Shown: piece after piece, positions 23,169-31,424 of the stretch
Layout: each line of letters starts with the position of its first letter
How positions within the stretch are numbered: position 1 is the first letter of the stretch
Program-made: the position numbers and the translations under genes
Source: Desulfomicrobium sp.
GTDB lineage: Bacteria > Desulfobacterota > Desulfovibrionia > Desulfovibrionales > Desulfomicrobiaceae
NCBI GenBank assembly: GCA_024709365.1
Contig: JANJWV010000172.1
Span: forward strand, 1-49,744
DNA: 49,744 nt
Direction of reading: 5' to 3'
Notes under the pieces: model-generated
The model's database searches: none
What the model was told of the DNA's origin: nothing
Seen by the model: only the letters and a program-made list of their open reading frames with translations

Positions 23169-24356
23169 CTAGAGCCCGGTCTTGATGACCATGTCCGTGA
23201 TGGGCCCGCGCGAGCGCTCGCCCTTGAGCACGATGTGGCCGTAGCCGGGCAGGCCTTTGAGCATCTTCACGGTCCAGTTCAGGCCGTTGTTGGATTCGTT
23301 CAGGTAGGGGTTGTCCACCTGGCGCGTGTCGCCCAGGCAGATGCACTTCACGTTCTCGCCCATGCGGGTGAGCAGGGCGCGGGTTTCGGCGCGGGACAGG
23401 TTCTGCATCTCGTCGACGATGACCACGGCGTTCTCCAGGTTCATGCCGCGGATGAAGGCGATGGGCAGGATCTCGAAGCGCTTGGGGTTGAAGCGGAAAT
23501 TGCCGCCCTCGCTGTCCATGAAGATGCGGTTGGCCGGGCGCAGGTCATGCAGCTTCATGATCAGATCGCCGACGTAGCGCACGTACGGGGCCATCTTCTC
23601 TTCCAGGTCGCCGGGCAGGTAGCCGAGTTTGGCCCCGATCTCGATGACGGGCTTGACCAGGTAGATCTTGCGGTAGGGGTTGTCCTTCTGCTCCAGGGCC
23701 AGGAACAGGGCCGCGGCCAGGGCCAGGAAGGTCTTTCCGTAGCCGGCCTCGGACTGCAGGGTGACCAGGTTCACGGCATGGTCAAGCATCAGCTCCAGGG
23801 CCAGGTTCTGGTACACGTTGCGCGGCCGCACGTTCCAGACGCTGTGCTGGTAGTCGATGACGCGCGGGCCCGAGGCGGCGTGCATGTAGGGCTGGCCGCC
23901 GACCCAGGCGAAGCTGTTGGGGATGGGTTCCTCGCCCTCGCGCACGAAGCCCGTGTAGGACTGGGACTCGGAGCGGAAGGGGTTGGAGTCGCGGAAACCT
24001 TCGCTGGCGATGGCGTGGATGCGGGCCTTGAGCTGCAGGATGCGGTCGTTCGTGACCAGGATGGGGGCCTCCACCCCGCTGTCTTTGAGCTCTTCGAGGA
24101 TCAGGTCGTCGCCGGCCTTGCTTTCGGTGTCGTCAAAGGCCCGCGGCGGCAGGAAGAGGATGTCGGGGTCGTCCTGCAGGACGGAGATGGCCTGGGCCAC
24201 GATGTGGGACACCCGCGGCTCGCGCTTGAGCTTGTCCAGCTCGCGCAGGACCGTGTACGGCAGGATGACGCGGTTCTCCTGGCCGTTGCGCAGGGTGCGG
24301 ATGCAGGAAGGGTTGTCGAGGAGCACATTGGTGTCGAGGACGTAATTCTTCTGCAT
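23169..24356 (-). CDS. PIN-PhoH family protein (YlaK/PhoH2 type)
   Basis: A 395-residue fusion of an N-terminal PIN ribonuclease domain (NYVLDTNVLLDNP, then TESKAGDDLIL and ILVTNDRIL with the acidic residues) to a C-terminal PhoH ATPase/helicase domain (LQSEAGYGKTFLALA Walker A near 200, VVIVDEMQNLSRAE Walker B, CLGDTRQVDNPYL). Members unwind and cut RNA in an ATP-dependent way. ATG 24356 is preferred; TTG 24368 lies too close to the AAGGA. It stands alone, convergent with the PHP-GT4 gene. Confidence 0.92.
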   Translation of the reverse strand: MQKNYVLDTNVLLDNPSCIRTLRNGQENRVILPYTVLRELDKLKREPRVSHIVAQAISVLQDDPDILFLPPRAFDDTESKAGDDLILEELKDSGVEAPILVTNDRILQLKARIHAIASEGFRDSNPFRSESQSYTGFVREGEEPIPNSFAWVGGQPYMHAASGPRVIDYQHSVWNVRPRNVYQNLALELMLDHAVNLVTLQSEAGYGKTFLALAAALFLALEQKDNPYRKIYLVKPVIEIGAKLGYLPGDLEEKMAPYVRYVGDLIMKLHDLRPANRIFMDSEGGNFRFNPKRFEILPIAFIRGMNLENAVVIVDEMQNLSRAETRALLTRMGENVKCICLGDTRQVDNPYLNESNNGLNWTVKMLKGLPGYGHIVLKGERSRGPITDMVIKTGL

Positions 24357-24421
24357 GGACGGGAGCAATCCTTAGGGGCTGCATGCCCCGGTCAGGACCG
24401 TTGAGGGAAAGGCGGCCGGCC

Positions 24422-24823
24422 TCAGACCGCTGCCAGCACCCCGCCCCCTATCCCGGTGCGTCCGAACTCGCCGGGATGCGCGTCGATCATCTCCTGGCAC
24501 TCGATGCAGTAGCGCGCGCTCGGGATGGCCAGCAGCCTGCGGTCCGAGATGTCGTCCCCGCAGAGTTCGCACACCCCGTAGGAATCGTTGTCGATGGCCT
24601 TGAGGGCGACGGCGATGTCTTTGAGCAGCTTCACGTTGCGATTGAAACGTATCATGTTCCAGTCCTGGGAGGAAGCCGTGCAGGCCTGGTCGGCCGGATC
24701 GGGTTCGAGGGCCCGGTCCTGGCGCATAACCTCCCGAAGATCTTCGATTTCCCGCTCGATGGTGACGTACTTTTCCCGCAACTGACGTTCGATGCCCTGA
24801 TGCATGTTCCTGCTCTGCGACAT
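24422..24823 (-). CDS. DksA/TraR-family zinc-finger protein
   Basis: A 133-residue protein that ends in a C4 zinc finger (YGVCELCGDDISDRRLLAIP, then YCIEC), preceded by the coiled-coil stretch expected of DksA (REKYVTIEREIEDLREVMRQ). DksA-like proteins enter the RNA polymerase secondary channel and work with ppGpp. The family's coiled-coil tip usually carries acidic residues; EDLREVM and QDRALEPDPAD are here. ATG 24823 has AGGAGG eight bases upstream; an open extension to 24952 is unlikely. It may be a paralogue and not the housekeeping DksA. Confidence 0.88.
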   Translation of the reverse strand: MSQSRNMHQGIERQLREKYVTIEREIEDLREVMRQDRALEPDPADQACTASSQDWNMIRFNRNVKLLKDIAVALKAIDNDSYGVCELCGDDISDRRLLAIPSARYCIECQEMIDAHPGEFGRTGIGGGVLAAV

Positions 24824-24954
24824 GGGGGGAGCCTCCTGGATTGTGGTCGCCAGGACCCTCCGGCCCGCCCGGAGGAAACCTTCCAACCGTTGGCTCACCC
24901 TATGCCCCGCATGTTGCGGATCGGCGACGGCGGAGAGGCGGCTCCATGACAACC

Positions 24955-25326
24955 CTATGGGGCTGCGGCAAGAAGGCGGTCGGCGATGAGCCCCTCCATG
25001 GCCGGGTCATCCTGCAGGGTCGGCTGCACGACGAACTCGAGTCCCGGCATCTCCCGGCGCAGCTCGGCGATCATTTCGGGGATGTCCTGCTCGATGTGCA
25101 CGCCGTTGTAGAGAAAATACTGCATGATGACGATCCGCGAGCAGCCGTCAGAGGCCAGCCTGCGCACCTGGTCGGCCAGGGTCGGTTCGCCCAGGGAAAA
25201 GAAGGCCGGCAGCACCTTCATACCCGGCAACCGCCCGGCAACCCGCCCCACCATGGCGGTGAAGGCCTCGCCCACTTCCCTGCGCCGGCTGCCGTGGCCG
25301 AGCACGATCATTCCCGTCGTGTCCAT
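24955..25326 (-). CDS. CbiX-family small chelatase
   Basis: A 123-residue single-domain protein of the CbiX/SirB family (cobalt or iron insertion into sirohydrochlorin). It starts with MIVLGHGSRRREVGEAF, holding the active-site His of LGHGS, and has IVIMQYFLYNGVHIEQDIPE with the second His. One domain of this length is the 'short' CbiX that must dimerise. GAGGAGCG precedes the ATG. The next gene upstream encodes a His-rich protein, which suggests metal handling. Confidence 0.86.
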   Translation of the reverse strand: MDTTGMIVLGHGSRRREVGEAFTAMVGRVAGRLPGMKVLPAFFSLGEPTLADQVRRLASDGCSRIVIMQYFLYNGVHIEQDIPEMIAELRREMPGLEFVVQPTLQDDPAMEGLIADRLLAAAP

Positions 25327-25349
25327 GCTTCGCTCCTCGAAAAAGGAAA

Positions 25350-25377
25350 GGGCCGCCCTCCCGTGGTCAGGCGGCCC
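25350..25377 (-). terminator. Terminator after the His-rich gene
   Basis: An 8-bp GGGCCGCC/GGCGGCCC stem with a 12-base loop lies between the His-rich gene and the chelatase gene. On the minus strand it is followed by TTTCCTTTTT; on the plus strand by GTTTTC. It should at least attenuate read-through into the chelatase gene. Confidence 0.65.
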
Positions 25378-25395
25378 GTTTTCTCGCCGTTGCCT

Positions 25396-25563
25396 CTAGT
25401 GCTTGTGGTCCTCGTGGACCGGGGCTTTTTTCTCGTCGTGGGTGTGGTCGTGATCGTGGTCGTGGGGGTGACTGTGGGTCAGGTCACCGTGGGAATGTTC
25501 GTGATCGTGCTTGACCACCGTCGTGGTGGCCTTGCCGCGCAGGCATCCGCATCCTTTGCACAT
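25396..25563 (-). CDS. Small histidine-rich metal-binding protein
   Basis: A 55-residue protein with an N-terminal cysteine motif (MCKGCGCLRGK) and a His/Asp-rich tail (HSHPHDHDHDHTHDEK), typical of nickel, cobalt or zinc binding. ATG 25563 has AAGGAGG five bases upstream. A second in-frame ATG at 25614 also has a good AAAGGA site and would give 72 residues, so two starts may be used. It is divergent from the ZraP-like gene and a sigma-54-like promoter may drive it. Confidence 0.75.
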   Translation of the reverse strand: MCKGCGCLRGKATTTVVKHDHEHSHGDLTHSHPHDHDHDHTHDEKKAPVHEDHKH

Positions 25564-25647
25564 ATGAGCCTCCTTGCGCCCGTTGCCAGGCGAATTGCTG
25601 TGTCGTGACGCCATGATCGTAATCCTTTCCCGCACGAAGGCAAGACC

Positions 25648-25663
25648 GGCAAGGCTGCAGCCG
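25648..25663 (-). promoter_or_regulatory. Possible sigma-54 promoter for the His-rich gene
   Basis: On the minus strand CGGCTGC-AGCC-TTGCC keeps the GG at -24 and TTGC at -12 with correct spacing. It lies only three bases from the activator sites, closer than usual. Confidence 0.4.
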
Positions 25664-25665
25664 GA

Positions 25666-25702
25666 TTGCACAATGCGGCCAGTTGTGCAACAAGGTGCAC
25701 AA
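25666..25702. promoter_or_regulatory. Inverted-repeat activator sites for the sigma-54 regulator
   Basis: TTGCACAA (25666-25673) and TTGTGCAA (25683-25690) form a perfect inverted repeat with a 9-base spacer, and TGCACAA (25696-25702) repeats the first half-site. They lie about 60-100 bases upstream of the ZraP-side promoter, the usual place for an enhancer-binding protein. Confidence 0.6.
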
Positions 25703-25763
25703 AAACCAACCCCCAAAACCTCCCTGTTTTCACAACCATTCGAATTTACGAAACATTCAACGC

Positions 25764-25779
25764 TGGCACGCAGGATGCT
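25764..25779 (+). promoter_or_regulatory. Sigma-54 promoter of the ZraP-like gene
   Basis: TGGCACG-CAGG-ATGCT matches the -24/-12 consensus TGGCACG-N4-TTGCW except for one T. The expected start is near 25790, about 40 bases before the ATG. Confidence 0.8.
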
Positions 25780-25830
25780 ATACGCAATCCGTCATCACAC
25801 CACTACCTCCACAGTGTGACAGGAGCATTC

Positions 25831-26301
25831 ATGTACTTCAGACACCTCATCCTCTCCCTCCTTCTGGTCCTCATCCTCGCTGCCGGGGCCCAGGCTTACA
25901 AAGGCGGCTGTCCGGGACAGGGACACTACCAGGACTTCATGTCCGGCCTGACCCCCGAGCAGCAGGAAAAGGTCCAGAAACTGACCGACGTGCACCACGA
26001 ACAGCTCTTTGCCCTCCACAAGGAGCTTGGGGCCAAGCACGAAGCCATGGAAACCCTGTTCGCCGCAGTGCCGGTGGACAAGGCGGCCGTGGACAAGGCC
26101 ATGGCCGAAGTGAACGAACTGCAGGCGAAGAAGGCCAAGCTCAATGCCGACTACCGCATCGAGCTGACCGAAATCACCGGCAAGCCCGTTCCCTTGGAAT
26201 CCCAGAGAGGCTGCGCAGGCGCAGCCGGGTGCGGAGCATACTCCAGCGGTGCCGGAACCGGCGCCGGCGACGCACCCGCCTCTCCAGCCCAAACCCTGTA
26301 A
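25831..26301 (+). CDS. ZraP/Spy-like periplasmic stress protein
   Basis: A 156-residue exported protein. The signal peptide is ILSLLLVLILAAGAQA, with likely cleavage at AQA. The mature part begins YKGGCPGQGHYQDFMSGLTP and has the LTPEQQEKVQKLTDVHHEQL helix of the ZraP/CpxP/Spy family, long helices rich in Glu and Lys, and Cys/His residues that could bind zinc. The C-terminus is Gly/Ala-rich and adds cysteines (GCAGAAGCGAY). AGGAG precedes the ATG. It is followed by its presumed sensor kinase and regulator, as in the E. coli Zra system, but in the same direction here. Confidence 0.83.
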   Translation: MYFRHLILSLLLVLILAAGAQAYKGGCPGQGHYQDFMSGLTPEQQEKVQKLTDVHHEQLFALHKELGAKHEAMETLFAAVPVDKAAVDKAMAEVNELQAKKAKLNADYRIELTEITGKPVPLESQRGCAGAAGCGAYSSGAGTGAGDAPASPAQTL

Positions 26302-26325
26302 CCGCTCATCCCCTCCCCGTACCGG

Positions 26326-26359
26326 GCAAAGGCCGCACCCCCTGCGGCCTTTGCCTTTT
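26326..26359 (+). terminator. Terminator/attenuator after the ZraP-like gene
   Basis: A perfect 12-bp stem (26326-26337 with 26343-26354) with a C5 loop is followed by CTTTT. It separates the abundant periplasmic protein from the kinase-regulator genes. Confidence 0.85.
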
Positions 26360-26376
26360 CAAGCCAGGAGCCGGCC

Positions 26377-28080
26377 ATGGACATCGCCCTCCCTCCCCGC
26401 AGCAGCCGCACCATCATGCTCATGGCCACCATGGCCGTGTTCGTCCTCGGCCTGGCCCTGAGCTTCTCCACCTGGCGCAACCTGCGGCAGCAGCAGGAGT
26501 CCTTCCACGAGCACGCCGTGGTCACGGCCAGGGCCATCGCCGCCGGCATCGAGATCAACCTGCGCCGTGAACTGCGCCTGCCACCCTCGTCGGAGCACGC
26601 CACCGCCCTGCTCAATCTCCAGCGCGCCATGGCCAAGGACATCCTCAAGGACTACATCGCCCGCTCCGACGCGCGCTTTATCGGCCTCTACAACCCCATG
26701 GGGCACATCCTCTTCTCCTCCCACGACGACCCCAAGGCCATCCACGGGCAGCTGCCGACCATCGCCTGGGCGAGCATGGGCAACGCGGGGGAGTGGACCG
26801 GCGAGATGAATTTCGAGGGCCGCCCCATCATGGTCCTGGGCCGGATCAGCCACCTGAGCGCGGGCCTGGACTGCCAGGACGAGCAGTGCCCGCCCGAGCA
26901 CAAGCCCCCGATGCTCCTCATCGGCGTGGACATGACCCAGCATCTCGAAGCCTTCGGCAAGTACAGGCGCACGGCCATCCTGCAGACCGGCTACATCCTG
27001 GCCGTGACCATCGTCTTCTGGCTGCTGCTCATGGGCTTCCTGCAGCGCAAGGAGCAGGGGCAGCGGCTGGCGCGCCTGGAGTCCTTCAACGCGCGTCTTC
27101 TGGACAACATGCCCGACGGACTCCTGACCCTTTCGGCCGAGGGGACCATCGTGGCCGCCAACCCCGCGGCCCAGGGCCTCATGGACGGCTTCAGGCTCAT
27201 GGGCGAACCCCTCGCGACGATACTCGACAGCCTCGGGTTGCCGCCCGAAAAGATCGGCTCCCAGGAATGGACGACCCTGGCCACGGGCGACAAGCACCTC
27301 GAAATCCGGCAACTGCCCCTCAGGGACGGGTCAGGCCAGAGCCTCGTGCTGCTGCGCGACCGCACCGAACTGGCCGGCCTGGAGCGGGAGCTGCACCTGA
27401 ACGAGAAGCTGGCCGCCATCGGCCGCATGGCCGCGGGTGTGGCCCACGAGATCCGCAACCCCCTCTCGGCCCTGCGCGGCTTCGCCCAGTTCTTCGCCAA
27501 GAAGCTGGCCGGCAGGGAGCCCGAAGAGCTCTACGCGCGCACCATGGTCCAGGAGGCCGACCGTCTGAACCGCGTCATCACGGACCTCCTCTTCCTGGCC
27601 CGGCCCCGCCGGCTGACCTTCGACCAGGTCCCCCTTGCGGAGGTTTTCGGGGAGGTGCATACTCTGTTGTCCATGGACGCCCGGGCCAAGAACGGCAGAC
27701 TGGAGCAGGACCCTGCGCCGGGGACCGTCACGGCGGACCGCGACGCCCTCAAGCAGGCCCTCATCAACCTGACCATGAACGGCATCGAGGCCCTGCCCGA
27801 AAGCGAAGGCGTCATCCGGCTCCAAAGCCGCGAGGACGACAAGGGCACGTGGGTCCTGGTCCGGGACAACGGCCGGGGCATGACGGCCGAAGAGCGCGAG
27901 CACGCCCTGGAGCCGTTCTTCACCACGCGCGACAAGGGCACGGGGCTGGGCCTGGCCATCGTGCACACCATCATGCAGGAGCATGGGGGCGGCATCGACA
28001 TCGAGACGGCCCCGGACGGCGGGACCACCGTGTCCCTCTTCTTCCCCCGCAACCACAGCCAACCGGAGAGCCCGTCATGA
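26377..28080 (+). CDS. ZraS-like membrane sensor histidine kinase
   Basis: A 567-residue kinase. Two membrane segments (about 13-32 and 205-228) enclose a periplasmic sensor of about 170 residues that has a CQDEQCPPEH motif. A PAS-like domain (about 240-330: DNMPDGLLTLSAEGTIVAAN) follows, then HisKA with the phospho-acceptor His near 356 (AAGVAHEIRNPLSALRGF) and HATPase (INLTMNGIEALPES, VRDNGRGM, GTGLGLAIVHTIM). CAGGAG precedes the ATG. Its stop overlaps the regulator start (ATGA). The likely signal is zinc or another envelope metal, from the ZraP-like neighbour. Confidence 0.88.
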   Translation: MDIALPPRSSRTIMLMATMAVFVLGLALSFSTWRNLRQQQESFHEHAVVTARAIAAGIEINLRRELRLPPSSEHATALLNLQRAMAKDILKDYIARSDARFIGLYNPMGHILFSSHDDPKAIHGQLPTIAWASMGNAGEWTGEMNFEGRPIMVLGRISHLSAGLDCQDEQCPPEHKPPMLLIGVDMTQHLEAFGKYRRTAILQTGYILAVTIVFWLLLMGFLQRKEQGQRLARLESFNARLLDNMPDGLLTLSAEGTIVAANPAAQGLMDGFRLMGEPLATILDSLGLPPEKIGSQEWTTLATGDKHLEIRQLPLRDGSGQSLVLLRDRTELAGLERELHLNEKLAAIGRMAAGVAHEIRNPLSALRGFAQFFAKKLAGREPEELYARTMVQEADRLNRVITDLLFLARPRRLTFDQVPLAEVFGEVHTLLSMDARAKNGRLEQDPAPGTVTADRDALKQALINLTMNGIEALPESEGVIRLQSREDDKGTWVLVRDNGRGMTAEEREHALEPFFTTRDKGTGLGLAIVHTIMQEHGGGIDIETAPDGGTTVSLFFPRNHSQPESPS

Positions 28081-29435
28081 CCCCCACCGTGCTCATCATC
28101 GACGACGAACCCGCGCACCGGCTCATGGTCCGCGTCGTCCTGGGCGACGCCGGCTTCAAGGTCCTGGAGGCCGACAACGGCCCGGCCGGGCTGGCCGCGG
28201 TCCGAACCAGGCCCGTGGACGTGATCCTGCTGGACATGCGCATGCCCGGCATGAGCGGCCAGGAGGTGCTGCAGCGCCTGCAGGAAAGCGGCAGCTGCCC
28301 GCCGGTCATCATGCTCACTGCCTTCGGCAGCGTGGGCAACGCCGTGGAGGCCATGAAAGCCGGGGCCTGGGACTACCTGACCAAGCCCACGGACAACGAC
28401 GAGCTCCTGGCCGTGGTCCAGAAGGCCTGCGACCATGCGCGCCTGACGCGGGAAAACCGCGACCTCAAGAAGCAGATCGGCCAGCTGCGGGACACCCGCC
28501 TCATCGGCGACAGCCCGGCCATGCGCCGGGTCGTGGAGCTCATCGAGCAGGTGGGGCCCAGCGAGGCCAACGTGCTCATCCTCGGCGAATCGGGCACCGG
28601 CAAGGAACTGGCGGCCCAGCTGCTGCACGAGCACAGCCTGCGCAGGGAAGGGGCTTTGGTGAAGGTCAACTGCGCGGCCCTGCCCGAGACGCTGCTCGAA
28701 AGCGAACTCTTCGGCTACGTGCGCGGCGCCTTCACCGGCGCCACCCAGGACAAGCCCGGCCGCTTTCAGCTCGCCGCCGGCGGCACCCTTTTCCTGGACG
28801 AGATCGGCGAACTGCCCATGACGCTGCAGGCCAAGATCCTGCGCGCGCTGCAGGAGCGCATCGTCGAGCCCCTGGGCGGCGTGACCCCGGTCAGCGTGGA
28901 CGTGCGCTTCATCGCCGCCACAAACCGCGACCTGCCGGCCATGATCGCCGAAGGAAAATTCCGCGAAGACCTCTATTACCGCCTCAATGTCCTCGAAATC
29001 CGCATCCCGCCCCTGCGCGAGCGGACCGAGGACATCCCGCTGCTGACGGACCACCTGCTGGCCAAGCTCTGCCGCAAGAACAACCGCCCCGTGCGCTCCG
29101 TGAGCCGGGAATTCCTCGACGCCCTCACGCGCCACGAGTGGCGGGGCAACGTGCGCGAACTGGAGAACGTGCTGGAGAGGTCCCTCATCCTCTGCCGCGG
29201 CGACGTCCTCGACGTGCGCGACCTGCCGGAGCATCTGCTCTCCCCCGCCCGCACGCCCGCCACGCCCTCCTCGACCGCCCCGGCCGAAAACCCGCTGGAG
29301 GCCGCCGAGCGCCACGCCCTGGAAGAAACCCTGCGCAAGTATGCCGGGCACAGGGAGCGCACGGCCCAGGCCCTGGGCATCAGCCGCCGCACCCTGCAAT
29401 ACCGATTGAAAAAATACGGCCTGACCACCAGATAA
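28077..29435 (+). CDS. ZraR-like sigma-54-dependent response regulator
   Basis: A 452-residue NtrC-family activator. The receiver domain (1-120) has acidic pocket D9/D10 and phospho-acceptor D53 (LLDMRMPG). The AAA+ domain (about 145-380) has GESGTGKE near 170, GAFTGA near 216 (contact with sigma-54), FLDEIGELP Walker B, and the arginine-finger region. The Fis-type helix-turn-helix is at the C-terminus (RTAQALGISRRTLQYRLKKYG). It fits the sigma-54 promoter and inverted repeats upstream of the ZraP-like gene. Confidence 0.92.
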   Translation: MTPTVLIIDDEPAHRLMVRVVLGDAGFKVLEADNGPAGLAAVRTRPVDVILLDMRMPGMSGQEVLQRLQESGSCPPVIMLTAFGSVGNAVEAMKAGAWDYLTKPTDNDELLAVVQKACDHARLTRENRDLKKQIGQLRDTRLIGDSPAMRRVVELIEQVGPSEANVLILGESGTGKELAAQLLHEHSLRREGALVKVNCAALPETLLESELFGYVRGAFTGATQDKPGRFQLAAGGTLFLDEIGELPMTLQAKILRALQERIVEPLGGVTPVSVDVRFIAATNRDLPAMIAEGKFREDLYYRLNVLEIRIPPLRERTEDIPLLTDHLLAKLCRKNNRPVRSVSREFLDALTRHEWRGNVRELENVLERSLILCRGDVLDVRDLPEHLLSPARTPATPSSTAPAENPLEAAERHALEETLRKYAGHRERTAQALGISRRTLQYRLKKYGLTTR

Positions 29436-29436
29436 A

Positions 29437-29466
29437 AGAAGCCGGCCCCCGAGGGAGCCGGCTTCT
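29437..29466. terminator. Bidirectional terminator between the ZraR-like and stress-protein genes
   Basis: A 10-bp stem (29437-29446 with 29457-29466) has TTCATTT after it on the plus strand and TTTTATC on the minus strand, so it can serve both convergent genes. Confidence 0.85.
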
Positions 29467-29489
29467 TCATTTCACACTTCCGCAGGACT

Positions 29490-29954
29490 TCAGATTCCGC
29501 AGGCTTCCCGCAGGTACTTCAGGCGCAGGTTGCGCGTCACCAGCACCGGACAGTTGGCCCCTTCCAGCACGCGCGTGACCACGCTGCCCATGATCACGTT
29601 CTCCAGGACCGAGAGGCCGCGGGAGCCGATGACGATGAGGTCGCAGTCCAACTCGTCCTGGACGTTCAGGATGACATAGTCCGGGCGGCCGCTGCGGGAG
29701 ATGAGCTCCACCTCCATGCCGCAGGGCTCGAGCATCTTCTTGTATTCCTCAAGCATGGCCATGGACTTGGCCTGGGCGCTCTGGCGCAGCTTCTCGGCCA
29801 TCTCGCCGCCAATGGTCATGTTGACCGGTTCCCAGACGTTCAGGAGGTATATCTTGGGGTTGCGGGCATTGACCAGCTGGGTCCCGTACTTGGCCGCGTT
29901 CCTGGAGGAATCCGACCCGTCCACCGGGATGAGCACTTTTTCAACTTTGATCAT
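29490..29954 (-). CDS. Universal stress protein (copy 1)
   Basis: A 154-residue UspA-fold protein: KVLIPVDGSDSSRNAA at the start, the ATP-binding IVIGSRGLSVLENVIMGSV loop (G-2x-G-9x-G-S type) and CPVLVTRN at the end. It follows the antiporter gene by 30 bases in the same direction. It differs from the second copy (31906-32370) at about 16 of 154 residues by my count, with the stretch around residues 75-130 nearly unchanged even in DNA. It may regulate the neighbouring transporter or serve as a stress chaperone. Confidence 0.94.
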   Translation of the reverse strand: MIKVEKVLIPVDGSDSSRNAAKYGTQLVNARNPKIYLLNVWEPVNMTIGGEMAEKLRQSAQAKSMAMLEEYKKMLEPCGMEVELISRSGRPDYVILNVQDELDCDLIVIGSRGLSVLENVIMGSVVTRVLEGANCPVLVTRNLRLKYLREACGI

Positions 29955-29984
29955 CTTCTTGTCTCCAGAGTGTTTGCAGCGGCG

Positions 29985-31424
29985 TTAGAAGAAAAGGATG
30001 GTCATGAGCACGAAACTCGGGATCAGGATGCCCACGGACCAGGCCATGTAGCCGAAGAAGCTGGGCATCTTGATGCCGGACGATTCCGCGATGGACCGGA
30101 CCATGAAGTTCGGGGCGTTGCCGATGTACGTGTTGGCGCCCATGAACACCGCGCCCGCCGAGATGGCCATGAGGGTGTGCACATGCTCCATGAGGAAGTG
30201 GGCGTCGCCGCCGGCCGTGTTGAAGAAGACCAGGTAGGTCGGGGCGTTGTCCAGGAAGCTCGACAGGGCGCCCGTCAGCCAGAAGTACATGGCGTTGTTG
30301 GCCACGCCGTCCGTGGAGACCAGGGCGATGAGGCTCGACAGGGCGCCGTCCATGCCTGCGCGCAGGATGGCGATGGCCGGGATCATGGTGATGAAGATGC
30401 CGGCGAAGAGCTTGGCCACCTCGATGATGGGCTCCCAGTTGAACTCGTTGCGGCGGCGGATGTCCAGGGCCGTGGTCTTGAGGCTGACGCCGGCCAGGAT
30501 CAGGAGCAGGACATCGCGGGCGATGTTCTGCAGTTCCATGTGGACATGATACACGGTGACGCCGCCCTCGGGCTTCCACATGCCGCTCATGAGCACGCCG
30601 CCGACGACGCCGGCCAGGAGCACCAGGTTGAAGGTGCCTTCGAGGCGCAGTTTGCCGTCCTGCCCCGCGTCGGGGGACTCGGGACGACCTTCCTTGCCGA
30701 ACAGCACCGTGTCGATGATGAAGTACAGGGTCAGCAGGATGACCGACATGGCCGCGAAGGGCATGAACAGGTGGATCGTGGTCCAGAAGAAGGACACGCC
30801 CTTCAGGAAGCCCAGGAACAGCGGCGGGTCGCCAAGGGGCGTCAGGCTGCCGCCGATGTTGGCCACCAGGAAGATGAAGAAGACGATGGTGTGGACCTTG
30901 TACTTGCGATGCGAGATGGCCCGCATGAGGGGCCGGATGAGCAGCATGGCCGCGCCGGTGGTTCCCATCCAGCTGGCCAGCAGGGTGCCTATCAGGAGAA
31001 TGACCGTGTTGACCTGCGGCGTGCCAACCAGGGAGCCGCGCAGGCACACGCCGCCGGCGATGGTGAAGAGGGAGAAAAGCAGGATCAGGAACGACACGTA
31101 TTCCAGGGCGATGGTGTGGACCACGGAATACGTGGCCAATTCGAAGCCGTGGAACAGGGCGAAGGGCACCAGAAACGCGACGCTCCAGAAAGCGGCCACC
31201 TTGCCGTAGTGGTGGTGCCAGAAGTGCGGGACGGCCAGCGGCATGACGGCGATGGACAGGAGCATGCAGGCGAAGGGCACGACCCACAGGACGCCCAGGT
31301 GCTTGCCGATCTCCTCGGCCTCATGATGCAGGTCGCCGCCGGAAGCCCACACGTCCGGCAACACTCCAAGAACTGCCAAGCCGATGACCGCCAGGCAAAA
31401 AAACCAGACAGAACTCTTGCGCAT
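29985..31424 (-). CDS. NhaD-type sodium/proton antiporter (copy 1)
   Basis: A 479-residue polytopic protein of the ion transporter superfamily with NhaD-like features: about 12 hydrophobic helices, the conserved GTTGAAMLLIRPLMRA and FLVANIGGSLTPLGDPPLFLG segments, and SSFLDNAPTYLVFFN and NTYIGNAPNFMVRSI near the C-terminus. The signal-like N-terminus ends in WASGGDLHHEAEEIG, so the N-terminus is probably external. AAAAGGAGAAC lies before the ATG. It is likely in one transcript with the stress protein gene that follows. Confidence 0.9.
   Translation of the reverse strand: MRKSSVWFFCLAVIGLAVLGVLPDVWASGGDLHHEAEEIGKHLGVLWVVPFACMLLSIAVMPLAVPHFWHHHYGKVAAFWSVAFLVPFALFHGFELATYSVVHTIALEYVSFLILLFSLFTIAGGVCLRGSLVGTPQVNTVILLIGTLLASWMGTTGAAMLLIRPLMRAISHRKYKVHTIVFFIFLVANIGGSLTPLGDPPLFLGFLKGVSFFWTTIHLFMPFAAMSVILLTLYFIIDTVLFGKEGRPESPDAGQDGKLRLEGTFNLVLLAGVVGGVLMSGMWKPEGGVTVYHVHMELQNIARDVLLLILAGVSLKTTALDIRRRNEFNWEPIIEVAKLFAGIFITMIPAIAILRAGMDGALSSLIALVSTDGVANNAMYFWLTGALSSFLDNAPTYLVFFNTAGGDAHFLMEHVHTLMAISAGAVFMGANTYIGNAPNFMVRSIAESSGIKMPSFFGYMAWSVGILIPSFVLMTILFF

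Noticed and set aside
20617-23346. A 909-residue open frame on the minus strand opposite the PHP-GT4 gene
   Set aside because: Low-complexity His/Gly/Gln-rich translation; the plus strand carries clear PHP and GT4 motifs.
25396-25716. A 106-residue form of the His-rich protein
   Set aside because: The N-terminal extension has no start signal comparable to those at 25563 and 25614.
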